Part shown: positions 21,914-33,394 of the stretch, piece by piece
Layout of the letters: the number at the start of each line of letters is the position of its first letter
Position numbering within the stretch: the stretch's first letter is position 1
Assembly: GCA_933228675.1 (NCBI GenBank)
Contig: OW121740.1
Location: 6,637,442 to 6,701,441, forward strand
Reading direction: 5' to 3'
Source: Stomorhina lunata
Lineage: Eukaryota > Arthropoda > Insecta > Diptera > Rhiniidae
Length of the DNA stretch: 64,000 nucleotides
Translations under genes and position numbers: made by a program
The notes under the pieces: model-generated
What the model was told of the DNA's origin: nothing
The model's database searches: none
Seen by the model: the letters and a program-made list of their open reading frames with translations, nothing else

Positions 21914-23219
21914 CCCAGCAAAACTTTGGTTATTGCAAGTACTCTGATAACTGGTTAAGTTGTAACGACTACAACATACCGTCCGAATAAATAATAAGTT
22001 ATTACAGAAGTACTTATTTGTAATTAAGATGGTAATTTAAACTGAATGGCCCCGGTTCAATTCCCACCAAGGGCAACAATTTTTTTTAGTTTTTTTTTTA
22101 TTAAAAGAGTCTTTTTAAATGATTTTTGAATTTTAAGAACTTAAATATTATCTTCTGTAAAAAAAATTTGTAAAACTAACTCACGTTAATGAAAAAATAC
22201 CATCATGAGTCAATTTTGATTATGTAGGGGATGTTGAATACCAAACACGATTCTAATTGGTCTTAACTTGGTAAGCCCAACTTATCTGGGTCATCCTTCA
22301 TCTCAACTGTGGACACACACCTCCTCATGGTATTACCCGGGGATCTAGTTTAACACCCATTAATATTGTGAGTTAACATGTTCCGAGAGTTGTCCCATAA
22401 GATCGATAAAAATGGGTTAGGATTACGGGCTAGTAACCCTCTCTTGAAAAAAAAAAAAATACAATGAAGAGGATAAAATTAGAATTGCAATGTCCCACTA
22501 CCTAATGTTAGAGGAGGATGTCCGAAACTTCGATAGAAAGACCAAGTAGAGTAACGTTTTCCAAAGCTTGGCCTATAAAATTGGAAAATATTCGCACAAG
22601 ATCGAAATCCATGGAATTCTAAAATATGCTCGGACTTTGACCTTAACAGGTTGTAACATTTAAGTAAGTAAGAGTCAATCTTATGTAAAAACTTATACAA
22701 AAAAGAAGATTTAAATTGTTTAAGTTTTAAAATAATTTTAAAAAAGTTTTAAAATAATTACAAAAAATCTTATAAAAATATTTTTCCAAAAATTACAACA
22801 AAGCAAAAAAAAACAGGGAAAACAAAGTTATTTTCACATGATTTTGGATCTAAAAATAAAAATAGTTTATATTAATTATAAGCTGCTAAGTTTTCAACAT
22901 ATGAAGTAGCTCAGTGGAAGAGTCTCTGCCTAGAAGTCGGAGGGTCTAGGTTCGAGCCCCCATGGGATCATAAAAAAAATTTTGTATTTCGTTTAAAAAT
23001 ATATGTTTTTAATAAAACAACAACAAAAAAGTTGTTGCTGTTGTTGTTGTTGCTTTAAAATTGCTTACCCAAGTCATTACTTTTCTGCAATTGGTAAGTA
23101 CTTGCCTCCAACGACATCCCCATGTTAATGTAATGACTTAAACAGCGAATGAGTAAGTAGTTCGTGTTCAATAGTTTAACTGTTTAACTCATTATTTGGT
23201 AATGAAAAGTTTTACTGGG
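21914..23219 (+). mobile_element. 1.3-kb CCCAG-ended TIR element with tRNA-like segments, copy 1
   Basis: Left end CCCAGCAAAACTTTGG and inverse of right end CCCAGTAAAACTTTTC form short inverted repeats. A nearly complete inverted copy lies at 58114-59410, with matching landmarks throughout. Internal features: a B-box run CCCCGGTTCAATTCCC at about 22050; the shared core 22225-22670 also present at 7985-8350; and a tRNA-like unit at 22903-22970. No transposase frame is seen; open frames in the core are not conserved as protein. Target duplication could not be settled. Confidence 0.7.
22903..22970 (+). repeat. tRNA-like unit (pol III A and B boxes)
   Basis: Contains TAGCTCAGTGGAAGAG (A box and D arm) and GGTTCGAGCCCC (B box), spaced as in a tRNA. 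The anticodon stem and T stem have mismatches and there is no good acceptor stem, so it is not a functional tRNA gene. It is followed closely by an A run and a T run, and lies in the right part of the TIR element. An inverted copy with a few changes is at 58366-58432. Confidence 0.6.
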
Positions 23220-23829
23220 ATATTAAAGAACTTTAATATATCTTACATTAAAAAATTCTTCTGATATTATATGACGATATAGCGACAATCGTATATAGGG
23301 AAATAATTTTCTCTATTTGACTCACCCTTTTCCTCTGAAACGTTTTAAACCTTAATAATATAGTCCATACCTTTTTTTCTGAAGTATCATCATGTAGAAA
23401 CATTTAATATTACAGACCAAAGGACATAATTATTTTTGCATATCCTGTAGGGAAGCGAAAGCAAAAAGCTTCCTTTAGGATAATTATTACTGGATAACAA
23501 ACAATACATTCAAACATTAACATAGAACGTGAACATGAACATGTCAATGTTTTTTGTGTCCTGTATTTTACATGTAGAGAATAAGTAAAATGTATATAAA
23601 TGGGTAAATTTTAAACATTGACGTCAATGTTTTATAGTTTTCATTTCCATGTTTGTAGTTGTAATTTAAAAAATGTTTCGTTGTTGTCGTTGTTGTGACA
23701 AACAATATGTATTTAAGTTTTGTATAAAAAACAACAACAACATCATGATTCTTGTTGTTTAAATTAACATATAGTCCACCGAAAAGAAAAAGTGTCAAAA
23801 AAATAAGGCACACTTTTAGGTATATACTA
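23220..23829. other. non-tandem intronic sequence
   Basis: A/T-rich with scattered (GTT)n and (AAC)n runs. No gene or RNA recognised. Confidence 0.45.
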
Positions 23830-23934
23830 TGACAAGGACTAGGCCATCGACTAAGACATGGACTAAAACATAAACTAAGACATATACTAAGACATCGACT
23901 ACGACATAAACTAAGACAAGACATAGGCCAAGAT
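23830..23934 (+). repeat. 12-bp minisatellite GACATNNACTAA
   Basis: About eight degenerate copies of a 12-bp unit (GACATGGACTAA, AACATAAACTAA, GACATATACTAA, GACATCGACTAC and so on). The antisense frame is a run of serine, leucine and cysteine codons and is a repeat artefact. It directly abuts the next array. Confidence 0.8.
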
Positions 23935-24860
23935 ATTTTTCAAAAATTTCTTTATTTTTATTGAAAATTTTTAAAAAATTTATTTTTTTGTAGGAAATTT
24001 ATCAAAAATTTCTTATTTTTACAGAAAATTTTTAAAATTTTTTTGAGAAATTTTTTAAAATTTTCTTTTTTTTTTTGAGAAATTTTTAAAAAATTTCTTA
24101 TTTTTTAATGAAATTTTTTTTATTTTTTTAAGAAAATTTTCAAGAATTCCTTTTTTTAAGAAATTTTTCAAAAATTTCTTATTTTTTTAAGAAATTTTTC
24201 AAAAATTTCTTATTTTTTTTAAGAAATTTTTCAAAAATTTCTTATTTTTTTAAGAAATTTTTCAAAAATTTCTTATTTTTTTAAGAAATTTTTCAAAAAA
24301 TTCTTATTTTTTTAAGAAATTTTTCAAAAAATTCTTATTTTTTTTAAGAAATTTTTCAAAAAATGTATATTTTTTTTTTAAATTTTTTCAAAAAATTCTT
24401 ATTTTTTTAAGAAATTTTTCAAAAAATTCTTATTTTTTTAAGAAAATTTTCAAAAAATTCTTATTTTTTTTAAGAAATTTTTCAAAAATTTCTTATTTTT
24501 TTAAGAAATTTTTCAAAAATTTCTTATTATTAAAAGAAATTTTTCAAAAATTTCTTATTTTTTAAAGAAATTTTTCAAAAATTTCTAATTTTTTTAAAAA
24601 AGTTTTTCAAAAATTTCTTATTTTTTTAAGAAATTTTTCAAAAATTTCTTATTGTTTTAAAAAAATTTAAAAAAAATTCTCGTTTTTACAGGAAATTCTT
24701 TAAAAGATTCATATTTTTATAAGAAATTTTTTAATGTTTTGTTATTTTTAAAGGAAATTTTTCAAAAATTGGGAATTTTAAATAAGAATCTTATTTTTAT
24801 AGCAATTTTCAAAAATTTCTTTTTGTTAAAGTAGATTTTTCAAAAATTTCTATAAATAGT
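23935..24860. repeat. 31-bp minisatellite, AAATTTTTCAAAAATTT orientation
   Basis: About 30 copies of the same family as 8366-9308, with the spacer often TTATTTTTTTAAG. The array switches orientation at about 24860: the following array reads GAAAAATTCCCTATAAAAAG, that is, the complementary strand of the GGAAATTTTTC type. Confidence 0.9.
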
Positions 24861-26455
24861 GATTTTTTGAAAAATTCCCTATAAAAGGTGAATTTAAAAA
24901 AAAATCCTAGAAAAAGTGAATTTTTTAAAAATTCCCTATAAAAAGTTAATTTTTGAAAAATTCCCTATAAAAAGTTAACTTTTGAAAAATTCCCTATAAA
25001 AAGTGAATTTTTGAAAAATTCCCTATAAAAAGTTAATTTTTGAAAAATTCGCTATAAAAAGTGAATTTTTGAAAAATTCGCTATAAAAAGTGAATTTTTG
25101 AAAAATTCCCTATAAAAAGTTAATTTTTGAAAAATTCCTTATAAAAAGTGAATTTTTAAAAAATTTCCTGTAAAAGGCAAATTTTTGAAAAATTTCCTAT
25201 AAAAAGTGAATTTTTGAAAAATTCCCTAGAAAAAATGAATTTTTGAAAAAATCCCTGTAAAAAGTGAATTTTTGAAAAAATCCCTATGAAAAGTGAATTT
25301 TTGAAAAATTCCCTATAAAAAGTGAATTTTTAAAAAATTCCCTGTAAAAAGTAAATTTTTGAAAAATTCCCTATAAAAACTGAATTTCTGAAAAATTCCC
25401 TAAAAAGAGTGAATTTTTGAAAAATTCCCTATAAAAAGTGAATTTTTGAAAAATTTCCTATAAAAAGTGAATTTTTTAAAAATTCCCTATAAAAAGTTAA
25501 TTTTTGAAAAATTCCCTATAAAAAGTTAACTTTTGAAAAATTCCCTATAAAAAGTGAATTTTTGAAAAATTCCCTATAAAAAGTTAATTTTTGAAAAATT
25601 CCCTATAAAAAGTGAATTTTTGAAAAATTCCCTATAAAAAGTTAACTTTTGAAAAATTCCCTATAAAAAGTGAATTTTTGAAAAATTCCCTATAAAAAGT
25701 TAATTTTTGAAAAATTCCCTATAAAAAGTTAACTTTTGAAAAATTCCCTATAAAAAGTGAATTTTTGAAAAATTCCCTATAAAAAGTTAATTTTTGAAAA
25801 ATTTCCTATAAAAAGTGAATTTTTTAAAAATTCCCTATAAAAAGTTAATTTTTGAAAAATTCCCTATAAAAAGTTAATTTTTGAAAAATTCCCTATAAAA
25901 AGTGAATTTTTGAAAAATTCCCTATAAAAAGTTAATTTTTGAAAAATTCCCTATAAAAAGTGAATTTTTGAAAAATTTCCTGTAAAAGGCAAATTTTTGA
26001 AAAATTTCCTATAAAAAGTAAATCTCTGAAAAATTCTCTATAAAAAGTGAATTTTTGAAAAATTTCCTATAAATAGTGAACTTTTGAAAAATTCCCTATA
26101 AATTGTGAATTTTTGAAAAATTCCCTATAAAAAGTTAACTTTTGAAAAATTCCCTATAAAAAGTGAATTTTTTAAAAATTTCCTATAAAAAGTGAATTTT
26201 TGAAAAATTCCCTAGAAAAAATGAATTTTTGAAAAAATCCCTGTAAAAGTGAATTTTTGAAAAATTCCCTATAAAAAGTGAATTTTTAAAAAATTCCCTA
26301 TAAAAAGTGAATTTTTGAAAAATCCCTATAAAAAGTGAATTTTTGAAAAATTTCCTATAAAAAGTGAATTTTTGAAAAATTTCCTACAAAAACTGAATTT
26401 TTGGAAAATATCCTATAAATAGTGAATTTTTGAAAATTCCTTAAAAATAGTGAAT
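24861..26455. repeat. 29-bp minisatellite, inverted orientation
   Basis: About 55 copies of a 29-bp unit with core CCCTATAAAAAGTGAATTTT then TGAAAAATT. It alternates between GTGAA and GTTAA/GTTAAC variants in a regular pattern (25500-25960), suggesting a 58- to 87-bp higher-order unit. It is the reverse complement of the array at 55085-56560 (TTTTTCAAAAATTTACTTTT). Together with the preceding array it forms an inverted pair meeting at about 24860. Confidence 0.92.
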
Positions 26456-28315
26456 CCTTTTTGATTATCATTGACGTTATTATAAAATTTATATATATTT
26501 TAGTGGTCGCCATTATTATAGTTTTTTGAAGCTTTTCCTATTTATTATGTTTGGCTGTATCTGTGTGTGTGTGATAGTGTATGTTTATGTGTCGGCTACA
26601 ACTTGTTAGTGTTCATTGGTATGTCACATATTTTGAAATCCTTCTGACACTCGATTTAGTTTTTTTTTCTATTTTGTCATTTTACTCTGTTCCTTGTTGT
26701 TGCCTGTCAACGACAGACGTTACTGTCTCTATGAATCCCATTCAGTTTACATTATCCTTCTCTAAAGAGGGAGTCTTTGGTTGGAAAATTTTGCAAATAT
26801 ATAAAATTTTTACTTATTTTTGGTTAAAAAAAAGGAAAGTCAAGAGGAAGATTTAATTTTCCATGGGATTGTGAGGGCTGGTTGTTCTTGTTTTTGTATC
26901 AATGTATATTTCCCCCTTAATAATAAAACAGGCTATAGTTTGCCTGCAGTTGATATTTTTCACATGAATTGTATAATAAATATTTGCAATAAACATAATT
27001 TTATCTTTGTTAAGAGATAGAAACAATTTAATCTGAACCTTTTCATAAAAATGGACTTTTATGACTATTTTGTCAGGAATATTTAGTAAAAAAGTAAAGG
27101 AAAGAAACTAGTGAATTTTTAAGAATTTGCAGAAAATTCAAAATTCTATCAAACATTTCTTTTCATTTCAGTCCTCAGTCTTTTAGCCAACCTACTTTCG
27201 GTTTATTGTGCCATAAAATTCGTTATTTTTTATTTGTTTCTCTTTTTAATAAATGTCTTTTTTACTATCTAAATATTAGTACTTTTGTTAACGAGCGAAA
27301 GAGCCTTTTAAATTGTAATTAAAATAATTTTGACTTTTTTTGGTATCACAACTCTTGAATTACCCTAAATTGTTGACATGCTTAATAGAAAATCACAGAA
27401 ATTAAAAAAAAATAAAAAACTTAAATATTTTCATTTAATAATAAATTCAACCCTTTTTCCCCCATTTAACAATTATGACGATTTTAAAGATTTCACCAGT
27501 AAAATTGAGCTCTCAACGCCGTATGGCGTATGATGAACATTTGTGCTAAGTGGTTTTTAATTGGAGTGCGTCACACACAGCGTATAATTTATATTATTTA
27601 TTTTTTAATTTTAATAACGACTAAAAGGTAAATGGTTGGAAAGGAAACCATAAATAGTTCGGGAGAATTAATTAAAAATTTATGTTGAAAATTTTTAATT
27701 ACAAAGGGACTATTAAATTGTGATTAAGTTGGTATAAATTTAAAACTATAATTAGGTTTTGGGTTAAAATAAAACCCTTAATGATATCAAGTTCTTAATA
27801 CTGACAAAATTAATTAAATTTATCCAGAAACTCACAAGTTTTGTGAATATTTATTACATAAGCTTCATTCCAATTTTTTTTTTATTTTAAGTCAAATAAT
27901 TTTTTTAGATGATTTGTTGAAAAACAAAATGCAAACAATTTAAGATTTAATATAAAATTTTTTGTTTAAAGTCTTTAAAGGAAATATTACATCAAAATAA
28001 AGCCTGAAATCCTAGCTTTATATATGTATCAAAATTTTCTGCATAAATTTGCAAATTAAGCCACAATTGAATAATATTTTTCATACAAAAACTTCGTATT
28101 TTCTAAATTTGTATTTTCTAACTGTCAATTAAATTTAAAAACTATTCATTTAATAGATTATTCCAAACATAAAAAAGGATATATTTTAATGGTATTAGTT
28201 ATATTTTGCCTCATAAGCAGAAGTCGGCACAAAGAGAAAAGAACAAAAAAAAAAAAGTCGGCAAAGTTTAAATGTGTAGTTCTAATGTTTTAAAAAAAAA
28301 AAAGTTTTCTAGTCA
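26456..28315. other. non-tandem intronic sequence
   Basis: A/T-rich with a short (GT)n run near 26565. A plus-strand open frame at 26581-26856 has no recognisable domain and ordinary intronic composition. No gene is supported. Confidence 0.5.
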
Positions 28316-28808
28316 TTTTTTTATCAAAAATTTTTCTAAAGAAAATTTTTTTATAAAAAATTTTTCTATAGCAAATTTTCTATAGCAAATTTTTTTATCA
28401 AAAATCTTTCTATAAGAAACTTTTTTAACAAAAATTTTTCTATAGAAATTTTTTTTATCGAAAATTTTTCTATAGATAATTTTTCATCGAAAATTTGTCT
28501 ACCGAAAATTTTTTATCGAAAATTTTTTTATCGAAAATTTTGCTATAGAAATTTTTTTTTATTAAAAATTTTTCTATAAAAATTGTTGAATCAAAAATTT
28601 TTCTATAGAAATTTTGTTTATCAAAATTTTTCTATAGAAAATGTTTTTTATCAAAAATTTTTCTATAGAAAATTTTTCTATAAAAAATTTGTTATCGAAG
28701 ATTTTTGTATAGAAATTTTCTATAGAAAATTTTTTTATCAAAAATTTTTCTATAAATTTTTTTTATCAAAAATTTTTCTACAGAAATTAAAAATATTTTA
28801 AATATTGA

Positions 28809-28903
28809 CATCCCGACTATTTTGTTATTTTTTGAAAATTTTTTTATCAAAAATTTTTCTATAGAAAACTTTTTTCAAAAAATAACAAAATAGTCGGGAT
28901 GTA
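28809..28903. repeat. short inverted repeat around one satellite unit
   Basis: ACATCCCGACTATTTTGTTA at 28809 onward is repeated in inverse at 28871-28903, each about 30 bp, enclosing about one 30-bp satellite monomer. It lies directly beside the 625-bp fold-back insert, so the two may be parts of one rearrangement. Confidence 0.8.
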
Positions 28904-28910
28904 AATATTA

Positions 28911-29534
28911 TTCAAAAAGAAGTGTATTTGCATTTGATCCCAAATCTGTTACATTTATTTATTAATGTAACAGACCAATTTATTGATAAAAAGCCAAAAA
29001 ATGTTTGCGGAGAAACCAAATTCCTCGACGCGTTTCGATGGTTGGTTAAGCCATCTCTTCAGGAGGATTATCCCCAATTTAGACAGATCGAAAACCTCGC
29101 ATTATTACTAAATTTACATACATAACTATTAAGAATTATGTTCATAAGCCAAAAGTAAAAGCGTAGATTATCGACTGAACAAAAACAAACATTTTTCAGT
29201 TTTCATCTACCTTCACTTCCCACATTCTTGCTGTAGCCGTCGGCTACTATATGCAGAATGCTGTGAAGAAGGGGGGGTAAGATTTTTTACTTTTGGTTTA
29301 TGAACATAATTCTTAATAGTTATGTTTGTAAATTTAGTAATAATGCGAGGTTTTCGATCTGTCTAAATTGGGGATAATCCTCCTGAAGAGATGGCTTAAC
29401 CAACCATCGAAACGCGTCGAGGAATTTGGTTTCTCCGCAAACATTTTTTGGCTTTTTATCAATAAATTGGTCTGTTACATTAATAAATAAATGTAACAGA
29501 TTTGGGATCAAATGCAAAAACACTTCTTTTTGAA
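28911..29534. mobile_element. 625-bp fold-back element inside the 30-bp array
   Basis: Left arm 28911-29160 and right arm 29286-29534 are nearly perfect inverted copies of about 250 bp with a spacer of about 125 bp. Each arm holds the small hairpin CTGTTACATT/AATGTAACAG and the run CATCGAAACGCGTCGAGG. The spacer has a GTAGCCGTCGGCTAC hairpin at about 29234. No coding capacity; the open frames in the arms come from the same palindrome. Probably a non-autonomous fold-back or MITE-like insertion. Confidence 0.8.
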
Positions 29535-30620
29535 AACTTTTTTTTATCAAAAATTTTTCTGTAGAAAATTTTTTTATCAAAAATTTTTCTATAGAAAATT
29601 TTTTTATCAAAAATTTTTCTATAAATTTTTTTTTTATCAAAAATTTTTCTATAGAAAATTTTTTTATCAAAAATTTTTCCATAGAAAATTTTTTATCGAA
29701 AATTTTTCTATAGAAAATTTTTTATCGAAAATTTTTCTATAAAAAATTTTTTATCGAAAATTTTTGTATAGAAATTTTTCTATAGAAATTTTCTATAGAA
29801 AATTTTTTTATCAAAAATTTTTCTATAGAAAATTTTTTTATCAAAAATTTTTCTATAGAAAATTTTTTTATCAAAAATTTTTCTATAGAAAATTTTTTTA
29901 TCAAAAATTTTTCTATAGAAAGCTTTTTTATCAAAAATTTTTTTATAGAAAATTTTTTTATCAAAAATTTTTTTATAGAAAATTTTTTTTATCAAAAATT
30001 TTTCTATAGAAAATTTTTTTTTATCAAAAATTTTTCTATAGAAAATTTTTTATCGAAAATTTTTGTATACAAAAAATTTTTCTATAAAAATTTTTTTATC
30101 CAAAATTTTTCTATAGAAATTTTTTCTTTTATCAATATTTTATTATATAAAATTTTTTCATCAAAAATTTTTCTATGGAAAATTTTTTTATCAAAAATTT
30201 TTCTATAGAAAATTTTTTTATCAAAAATTTTTCTATAGAAAATTTCTTTTATCAAAAATTTTTCTATAGAAAATGTTTTTTATCAAACATTTTTCTTTAA
30301 ATAATTTTTTAATAGAAAATTTTTCTATGAATAATTTTTCTATAGAAAAATTTTTTATTAAAAGTTTTTCTATAGAAATTTTTTTTTCTATAGAAATATT
30401 TTTTATAGAAAATTTTTGATCAAAAATTTTTCTATAAAAAATTTTTTTATCAAACATTTTTTTATATGAATTTTTTTTATCTAAATTTTTTCTACAGAAA
30501 AATATTTCTATCGAAAATTTTTTAAAGAAAAACTTTTTATAGAAAATTATTTTTTGAGAAAATTTTTTTTATCGGAAAATTTTCTATAAAATTTAGTTTT
30601 ATCGAAAAATTTTCAAAAGA

Positions 30621-31184
30621 AAAACATTTAAAGCAAACAATAATAGTGTCGTGGCAACAATGTTCGAGATTATATTTCTTTGTTCTCTCGAACCGTTTTT
30701 GTAAACTGGATTTCGATTTTGTTTTTTGTTTATTTTGTTTTCGTATTTTCTTGCTAAAATCCAAATTCCTACTGAATGCTTTTAATACTCATTTTCACGA
30801 GTTTTATTAATTATCGTTATATTTACGAAAATTACAAAAGGTCTTCGGCTTCTGGTGGTATGCTCTGCCTACGCTTGCTCGTACCCTTCAAAAACAAACA
30901 ATACTAAGGGAAGAATGCAATATCTCGAAAACTTCCTTTCCAAATTTTGGGTTTTTATAGCTCAAAAATTAACCAGTTTTTACATTGTAAGAGGGTTTTC
31001 CACATTTAAGTGTCTTTTGGTATGTGTAAAAATAAAAATGTGTGTATGTTTGTTTCAAGGTCCGCTATTTACATTCAGAATAATAAAAAATAAGGACCGT
31101 TTAAATGGACAAATGTCAACAACTGCCTCCGTAAGTTAATGCTCACCTTCTGGTCTGTAACAATATCCAAGAACCTCTTTAGGA
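30621..31184. other. non-tandem intronic sequence
   Basis: Less A/T-rich than the arrays. A plus-strand open frame at 30855-31139 is not recognised as any family. It may belong to the retroelement whose C-terminal remnant follows, but I cannot show this. Confidence 0.4.
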
Positions 31185-31345
31185 TAGAAGCAAAGCAGAA
31201 GCCTAAAAAAATTGAAATGGGGATGCGGAAGTGGAGTTAGATAGGTCAGACACGCCGTAAACCATAAGAAGATATCGCCAAAAAGTGCTTAGACTAGAAT
31301 CCGCACTAAAGCAGGCGAGTTGGTAGACCAGCTCACAGCTAAAAG
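31185..31345 (+). pseudogene. non-LTR retrotransposon ORF2 C-terminal fragment
   Basis: One frame reads RKWS, stop, IGQTRRKP, stop, EDIAKKCLD, stop, NPH, stop, SRRVGRP. This matches the C-terminal block of many non-LTR RTs (W.WIGH.LR...D.I....L.WNP....R.GRP). At least two of the stops sit where tryptophan codons are expected, a one-base change. It is a short dead fragment with no upstream RT domain attached. The RT remnant at 59515-60130 could be from the same family. Confidence 0.65.
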
Positions 31346-32399
31346 TGATAATTTACAACAATGTGTCGCTAGTACCAAAGAAGTTTAACTAAGACAATTC
31401 ATTTCGTAATAGTCCAAAATATAAAAAAAAGTGCTCACAATCGAAAATCGTAAATTTTGTGACAGTCAAACAACATTTTACCATAGTCCTATTCTTGTTT
31501 ATAAGAACATATGTCAGTGTTGTAGGTAATCCCCTGGTCGAGCTTGACCTACTATTATCCTTTCATACTTTGTTTTATTATTTTGTCTATATGTCTTTTG
31601 TAAACCAACATTTGTGCTGATGGGTAAAAGGTTTTGGGGTCAGCCTAAAGAAAGCACCAAAGGGGTTTTGACCTTAGGCTTTAGGTCATGTGTATTTAGG
31701 AACGCATTTTCAAATAATAGTTTTTTTAGCACAAATTGATTGAGTTTTAAACAACTTAGGTACAAACATTTATAAATACGTTTTTATTGAGTTACACCAT
31801 TTCTAATAAAAAACTGGAAATTTGGACTTAAATAATATAAAAAAATAAAACTGATATATTACATGGTCGATATACATATGTATGTATATACATTTTTAAG
31901 TTTTCAAAACTAATATTGAACTTTGAACTTTATTCCGATCAATATGATTTTTTATGAATATAATACTTAAATATTTCTCCTTGAAAAAAGTTAGCTAATT
32001 TTGTATTATTCCATAAAGTTTAAAAGTTATAAGCAAATATTTGTCAATAATACTTTTAAATGTTTTATGTTTTTTTTTTAATTTTTTTGAGACTTTATAA
32101 ACCTGAACCAAAAGAGGTCACAAGTCGAAAAGGAAATGGTGTAGTTTATTTAACCTTTTTTTCCATTATGACTACAATCAAACTTTGGCCTCAATATGTC
32201 AAAAACTATATAATACCTTAGAAAATTTAATAAAAAATGTTTCTAAACAAAACATTTCCTTGTCAAGACTTTTAGTAAACGAAACGAAAAATATGTAAAT
32301 ATTCAAAAGATTTTTAGTTCAGGGACATTTTAATTCTTTAAAAGAAACGTGCCTCTGCATTCAAACACATAAGACACAAGAATTTCAAATGTTACTCAC
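31346..32399. other. intronic sequence next to plx exon 2
   Basis: A/T-rich, no repeats of note, no gene recognised. It contains the splice donor of coding exon 2 at its right edge. Confidence 0.5.
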
Positions 32400-32900
32400 C
32401 TCCTCCACTGCCTCACACTCAAACAGATAAATATGCAATAAAGGATCTTTGGGCTCCTTCATCAAATAGACCAGACCCGTTAGGGGACCAGTGAATTCCA
32501 TAAAATTATTTGGTACTGCATTTTGATCGTCCTGTTGGCTATTCTGTTGTTGCTGCTGCTGCTGTTGATAAGAGGCAGCCGCACTTGAAGACAGAGAACC
32601 ATAGGATGTAGAAGTTTTCAAAGTGGATTTGATGCCACCTAAACCACCGCCGGCACTAAGACTTGCATTAGTGGAATAGCCATTGCTGGAGCTATTGTTA
32701 CTGCTGCTGCCATTCGATTGTTGCTGCTGTTGTTGTTGTTGGTTTGTTTTTAATTGCATAAAACCATTGCCAACTTGTTTGCCGCCCTGTTTGTGAACGA
32801 TGCGACACATGCCAACAATATTCTTTAGAGGATGACTAAATTGTAGTTCAAAGTCAGAATTATAGGATTCCAAGTTGCCATTTTCAATGCCAACGGAAAG
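32400..32900 (-). CDS. plx: plx coding exon 2: PTB/PID domain of a TBC1D1/TBC1D4-type Rab GAP
   Basis: The exon is bounded by a strong acceptor (CTTTTATTGCAG, ending at 32901) and donor GTGAGT (32399-32394), phase 0 at both ends, 167 codons. It starts LSVGIENGNLESYNSDFELQ and includes FSHPLKNIVGMCRIVHKQ and, after a low-complexity insert, GLVYLMKEPKDPLLHIYLFE then CEAVEE. These align with the PTB/PID region of human TBC1D4 and TBC1D1 (FEHKAQ..., YFAYLIK..., CHVFRATD...). The insert of about 85 residues, rich in Q, S, N and G with two polyQ runs, sits in a loop between PTB strands. The family acts as Rab GTPase-activating protein in vesicle traffic; the catalytic TBC domain is outside the window. 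The open frame upstream of the acceptor is intron. Confidence 0.85.
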
Positions 32901-33394
32901 CTGCAATAAAAGAAGAAAAAACAAAAGGAAGAAACAAATTATTACCATCATCATCTTTTACTTTTTACTTCACCAGAAAGTTATTCATAAAAAAGAAGTT
33001 TATGAAGTATAACTAGAGAAGGAAACACAAAAGGACAAAATTCTTAGTCATAAATAAAAAACAAAATATATTTTCTTTCAGTCTCTTGGGAATAAAAAAG
33101 TTTTTCTTTGGTTTTTATTTTTTCCTTTCTTCTGAAAATTTTCCATAATAAAAGTTTTAAACAATTCAGATTATTTTCCCCAACAATAGATGAGAATGGA
33201 TGAGCAAAGTTTTAGCATCCGCTGCAGACATAAATGGCTGATGATTGTAATCGCTTCCAGGTAGAAATGGGAAAAAAGCTTTTATTTGTTTCCAAGTGCT
33301 AATTACTTGAGAAAGTAAATTTTTAACTTATTTTTGGGTTTGAAAGTGATATAATTTTGAAAAATTGTGAAAATTTTAATATCGCAAATGTTGG
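32901..33394. other. intronic sequence upstream of exon 2
   Basis: A/T-rich and non-tandem. It has a pyrimidine-rich stretch on the minus strand near the acceptor. No other feature seen. Confidence 0.5.

Larger units (their letters stand above)
28316..30620. repeat. 30-bp minisatellite, CTATAGAAAATTTTTTTATC type
   Basis: About 50 copies of a 30-bp unit with core TCTATAGAAAATTTTTTTAT followed by CAAAAATTTT. The central part (29520-30010) is the most regular. A fold-back element interrupts it at 28911-29534. The TTTTCTATAGAAAA palindrome links it to the arrays at 602 and 33395. Repetitive translations (repeats of KFFYRKFF and EKFLIKKFS) are artefacts. Confidence 0.92.
1..32399 (-). other. plx: plx intron 2, proximal part (runs off the left edge)
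   Basis: Everything left of the splice donor of coding exon 2 (GTGAGT read on the minus strand, 32399-32394) should be intron of the pollux-like gene, because no further exon of that protein was recognised here. The stretch is filled with minisatellite arrays and mobile elements listed separately. The next coding exon should start in phase 0 with the last PTB helix; I could not find it, so it probably lies beyond the left edge. An exon of under about 100 bp could have been missed by eye. Confidence 0.65.

Noticed and set aside
22903..22970. Functional tRNA gene
   Set aside because: A and B boxes are good, but the anticodon and T stems have mismatches and there is no acceptor pairing. The unit is embedded in a repeated element with an inverted copy.
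23568..23924. 118-codon minus-strand frame with a serine/cysteine/leucine repeat
   Set aside because: The repeated part is the 12-bp minisatellite translated; the rest shows no family resemblance.
32388..32399. Four extra codons (VSNI) at the end of exon 2 before a stop
   Set aside because: They are the splice donor GTGAGTAAC read as protein. Ending the exon at 32400 keeps phase 0 and the family alignment.
32901..32954. N-terminal extension MMMVIICFFLLFFLLLLQ of the exon 2 reading frame as a signal peptide
   Set aside because: It is the pyrimidine tract and acceptor of intron 1 read through; the CAG acceptor and matching phase with exon 1 explain it better.
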